DNA of 10,000 bases. Origin: Clostridium sp. Marseille-P299. Its GTDB lineage: Bacteria; Bacillota; Clostridia; Lachnospirales; Lachnospiraceae. The notes under the pieces are model-generated. The model ran no database searches. It was not told where the DNA came from and worked only from the letters and a program-made list of their open reading frames with translations. Shown piece by piece: positions 6,074 to 10,000 of the stretch. The position numbers were made by a program, and so were the translations under genes. Location of the stretch: contig NZ_FJVE01000005.1 in NCBI RefSeq assembly GCF_900078195.1, positions 1 through 10,000 on the forward strand, given 5' to 3'. The first letter of the stretch is position 1. Every line of letters starts with the position of its first letter.

Positions 6074-6236
6074 AACTTTTTATGCGGGTTCTAATATCAA
6101 CTTTGTTATCTTTTTCCACTAAAAGAAGATTCATCAACATTATGCATAGCATAATCAGAAAGATAACTGCAAAAATACCAAGCATACCTTTCCACATAAG
6201 GTTTAATGCAATAAAGACTACTTCCCAATTTATCAT
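6057..6236 (-). CDS. OadG-like gamma subunit of a sodium-pump decarboxylase
   Basis: The product is 59 residues: one hydrophobic membrane segment (about 6-40, containing the family-type GM..IF pattern in WKGMLGIFAVIFLIM) and a charged cytoplasmic tail ending SFFIKK. In this enzyme class the gamma subunit is a small single-span protein that anchors the cytoplasmic alpha subunit to the beta subunit. The family varies greatly in sequence, so size, topology and position after an oadB gene carry the call. I chose the ATG at 6236, with AGGTGG 5 bases upstream; the GTG at 6245 lies inside that ribosome binding site. The gene follows the beta subunit by 21 bases and precedes pyk by 41. The tail is short compared with many gamma subunits, which often carry a Pro-rich or His-rich zinc-binding end. 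Confidence 0.72.
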   Translation of the reverse strand: MINWEVVFIALNLMWKGMLGIFAVIFLIMLCIMLMNLLLVEKDNKVDIRTRIKSFFIKK

Positions 6237-6257
6237 ATTAACCACCTATCTTTCTGC

Positions 6258-7394
6258 CTATAATAAGCTTGAAACAAGGCCAAGGATTAAACCTCCAGCT
6301 ACAACAGATGCAATTTGTCCTGAAACATTTGCACCAACAGCATGCATTAATATTATGTTACCTTTCTTCTCGTCATTCGCCATTTTCTGAACAACACGAG
6401 CTGACATTGGAAATGCAGAAATTCCTGCCGCACCAATCATAGGATTAATTTTTTCTTTACGGAACAAGTTAACAAACTTAGCAAAAATAACTCCGCCTAT
6501 CGTATCAAAAACAAATGCAACTAAACCAATTCCCATAATCATTAATGTTTTTGTATTAACAAATGATTCTGCACTCATACTAAAAGAAATTGTGATACCT
6601 AATAATAGGGTAATTAAATTTGCTAATGTGTTTTGCGCTGTATCAGATAAATTTCCTAACACACCACATTCTCTTAATAAGTTACCAAACATAAGGAAGC
6701 CTACCAAAGAGACTGACATTGGAGATACTAGACCTACAATAAAAGTTGTCACAATCGGGAATATAATCCTTGTTGTTTTTGATATCTTCTTTGGATTATA
6801 CACCATTTCGATTTGCCGTTCTTTTTTCGTAGTTACGAGCTTAATAGCAAATGGCTGAACAATTGGAACAAGTGCCATATAAGAATAGGCAGCTACGGCA
6901 ATTGGACCAATATAATTTGATTTCAGAATTTGTGATACAAGGATGGAGGTTGGTCCATCTGCCGCACCGATGATACCAATAGATGCTGCATCTTTTAAAT
7001 CAAATCCCAAGAATGCAGCTACTAAAATTGCAAAGAAAATACCAAACTGAGCTGCAGCACCGAACATTAACATAATTGGTTGAGATAATAACGGACCAAA
7101 ATCAATCATTGCACCAATACCAATAAAGAGAAGTATCGGCAGTGCTTCTGATGCTTCAATACCAACTTCAAATAGCCATTCGATAATACCGTTTGTCTGA
7201 CCTATTCCCTCTAATGTCTGATTTAAAACTCCTGAGTCTGGCAAATTTACTAAAATTGCGCCAAATCCCATTGGTAATAGTAATGCCGGTTCATAGCCTT
7301 TTTTAATTGCTAAGTAAATTAAAATGGCTCCGACTACATACATAATGCATTGCTGTGGGATTATTGACATAATACCTGAAATCAAAAAGTCCAT
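6258..7394 (-). CDS. oadB: Sodium ion-translocating decarboxylase beta subunit (OadB/GcdB/MmdB family)
   Basis: This membrane subunit couples decarboxylation of a carboxybiotin intermediate to Na+ export. The product has 378 residues and about nine to eleven hydrophobic segments, the usual length for the family. Key motifs are present: GIIGAADGPTSI with the essential-type Asp146, AAYSYMALVP with its tyrosines (170, 172), and HAVGANVSGQIASVVAGG with Asn356, Gly359 and Ser363, matching the region of K. pneumoniae OadB implicated in Na+ binding. Substrate cannot be told from the beta subunit: oxaloacetate, methylmalonyl-CoA, malonate and glutaconyl-CoA systems all use it. The carboxyltransferase and biotin-carrier genes are not here; the upstream neighbour is an rRNA operon. 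The ATG at 7394 is 6 bases from AGGAGG (7401-7406); the ATG at 7397 is only 3 bases away. A leader with an internal terminator precedes it. Confidence 0.93.
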   Translation of the reverse strand: MDFLISGIMSIIPQQCIMYVVGAILIYLAIKKGYEPALLLPMGFGAILVNLPDSGVLNQTLEGIGQTNGIIEWLFEVGIEASEALPILLFIGIGAMIDFGPLLSQPIMLMFGAAAQFGIFFAILVAAFLGFDLKDAASIGIIGAADGPTSILVSQILKSNYIGPIAVAAYSYMALVPIVQPFAIKLVTTKKERQIEMVYNPKKISKTTRIIFPIVTTFIVGLVSPMSVSLVGFLMFGNLLRECGVLGNLSDTAQNTLANLITLLLGITISFSMSAESFVNTKTLMIMGIGLVAFVFDTIGGVIFAKFVNLFRKEKINPMIGAAGISAFPMSARVVQKMANDEKKGNIILMHAVGANVSGQIASVVAGGLILGLVSSLL

Positions 7395-7486
7395 CATTTT
7401 CCTCCTTTTTTTAACACAGGTTTACTCATTGGTTCCATAAAAATAAACCCATGTCTCAACACTAGAGACATAGGTCTGTCATCCAT
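7394..7486 (-). CDS. Possible 30-codon leader peptide upstream of oadB
   Basis: An open frame begins MDDRPMSLVL at 7486 and ends VLKKGGK, with its TGA overlapping the first ATG of oadB (ATGA). It runs straight through the leader terminator hairpin. The nearest ribosome binding candidate, AGAGGG, is about 13 bases upstream, which is long, so translation is doubtful. If it is translated, ribosomes would melt the terminator stem and could reinitiate on oadB. No run of one amino acid suggests a classical attenuator, although four of the 30 residues are Met. Confidence 0.3.
   Translation of the reverse strand: MDDRPMSLVLRHGFIFMEPMSKPVLKKGGK
7437..7475 (-). terminator. Terminator-like hairpin in the oadB leader (attenuator candidate)
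   Basis: On the minus strand ACCTATGTCTC (7475-7465), a 7-base loop and GAGACATGGGT (7457-7447) form an 11-bp stem with one G-U pair, followed by TTATTTTTAT. It lies about 40 bases before the oadB start codon, between the candidate promoter and the gene. That is where transcription attenuation acts. No known riboswitch class is recognisable in the 40 or so bases before it. Confidence 0.65.
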
Positions 7487-7524
7487 ACGATAAGATTGGC
7501 CCTCTGAAAATTCTCCACTGTCTA

Positions 7525-7553
7525 ATTATATCCAAATAAATTTGCATCTTTGC
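7525..7553 (-). promoter_or_regulatory. Candidate promoter of the oadB-oadG-pyk operon
   Basis: A perfect -10 TATAAT (7530-7525) lies upstream of the leader hairpin, but the hexamer 17 bases before it (GCAAAG) is a poor -35. A TTGACT at 7577-7572 is too distant to pair with it. The promoter may need an activator. The resulting leader would be about 120 bases. Confidence 0.45.
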
Positions 7554-7826
7554 ATTTCACTTGAATAATATAGTCAAAAAATTTTGCCTATTCACCCATG
7601 TTATTTTTCTTTAAAATAACATATTATCTCTATAAAGTCAAACCAATTTTTTGAAAATTTGGTTGAAATGTCTTTTTTTTAACATTTCATAACATCCTAA
7701 TACTCCAGGTGCAATCACTCAACGACATATTAAAATAGCATATGTATAGGTATATAAATGATTTTTTCTATAAAATAACGCATCTTTAACTTTATAGATC
7801 AAATCATTTATGCTTTTATTTCTAAT
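7554..7826. other. Hairpin-rich spacer between rRNA terminator and oadB promoter
   Basis: No gene is visible. Four AT-rich inverted repeats lie in series: 7598-7622 (perfect 10-bp stem, 5-base loop), 7641-7664 (AACCAA/TTGGTT extended by TTTT/AAAA), 7664-7689 (TGAAATGT/ACATTTCA) and 7755-7810 (10 bp plus 8 bp around a 2x2 internal loop). None has a proper U-run. They could be auxiliary RNA structures behind the rRNA terminator, protein sites, or small mobile-element remains. Confidence 0.5.
7755..7810. repeat. Long interrupted inverted repeat downstream of the rRNA operon
   Basis: TAAATGATTT (7755-7764) pairs with AAATCATTTA (7801-7810). Inside this, TCTATAAA (7767-7774) pairs with TTTATAGA (7791-7798). 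Together they make an 18-bp stem with a 2x2 internal loop and a 16-base end loop. It starts 17 bases beyond the rRNA terminator U-tract. The function is unknown. Confidence 0.5.
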
Positions 7827-7855
7827 AAAAAAAGAAACTACAAATCTGTAGTTTC
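7827..7855 (-). terminator. rRNA operon terminator
   Basis: On the minus strand GAAACTACA and TGTAGTTTC form a 9-bp stem with a 4-base loop (7855-7834), followed by seven T's (7833-7827). It lies about 85 bases after the 23S 3' end with no 5S or tRNA gene in between, so it closes the operon. Confidence 0.92.
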
Positions 7856-7939
7856 ATAATATTTCATGCTATAAATTTTTCAATTCTATATACACTCAAA
7901 ACTTCACACTGATTTCATCCATCTTTTCAAACAAACTTT

Positions 7940-10000
<2,061 letters not shown>

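Noticed and set aside
6082..6390. 102-codon plus-strand frame, and a similar one at 6592-6858
   Set aside because: They are antisense shadows of the decarboxylase gamma and beta subunit genes, whose sense frames carry clear family motifs.
7415..7453. Antiterminator pairing CATGGGTTTA with TAAACCTGTG in the oadB leader
   Set aside because: The pairing is real on paper (10 bp with two wobble pairs), but its 3' arm is transcribed only after the terminator has acted, so it cannot prevent termination in the usual way.
7476..7518. A known riboswitch (for example a Na+, fluoride or ZTP class) before oadB
   Set aside because: The roughly 40 bases before the terminator stem do not show a conserved core that I can match to any of these classes.

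Overview
The window looks like chromosomal DNA of a low-GC anaerobic Firmicute of the Lachnospiraceae (Clostridium cluster XIVa) type. The evidence is the 16S 5' region, the AT-rich intergenic DNA, near-consensus sigma-A promoters, GGAGG-type ribosome binding sites, and the gene families present. Every gene I can support lies on the minus strand, so the text below reads from high to low coordinates.

Layout in the direction of transcription. The window opens inside a 23S rRNA gene (about 7940-10000, 3' two thirds). No 5S or tRNA gene follows it, only a strong terminator (7827-7855) and a hairpin-rich spacer. Next comes a probable operon: a leader with an internal terminator and an overlapping 30-codon reading frame; an OadB-type sodium-pumping decarboxylase beta subunit (6258-7394); a 59-residue OadG-like gamma subunit (6057-6236); and pyruvate kinase with the extra C-terminal mobile domain (4276-6015), closed by a strong terminator (4205-4255). 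A short, self-contained transcription unit follows: a perfect TTGACA-N17-TATAAT promoter at 4037-4065, a 27-codon frame at 3872-3955 and a GC-rich terminator at 3811-3838. I do not recognise it, and it is the best candidate here for something undescribed. Then come a 72-codon hypothetical gene, a 79-bp element with 14-bp terminal inverted repeats, a Fic-fold protein whose catalytic motif is degenerate (2532-3188), about 450 bp without an intact gene, and a stand-alone protein matching the N-terminal half of UvrC (1004-2071). The window ends with the promoter region of a second rRNA operon, carrying three promoters about 100 bp apart, and the first ~212 bases of its 16S gene (1-212).

How the parts fit. 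Pyruvate kinase makes pyruvate and ATP from PEP. The decarboxylase beta and gamma subunits would couple decarboxylation of a carboxylic acid, plausibly oxaloacetate, to sodium export. Clustering them suggests joint control at the PEP/oxaloacetate/pyruvate node, but the carboxyltransferase and biotin-carrier subunits are not in the window. The whole ~7.7 kb block lies between two rRNA operons in the same orientation, so it could be duplicated or deleted by recombination between them.

Functions of the recognised families rest on motifs read by eye. The roles of the small peptide unit, the leader frame and the repeat elements are inference.
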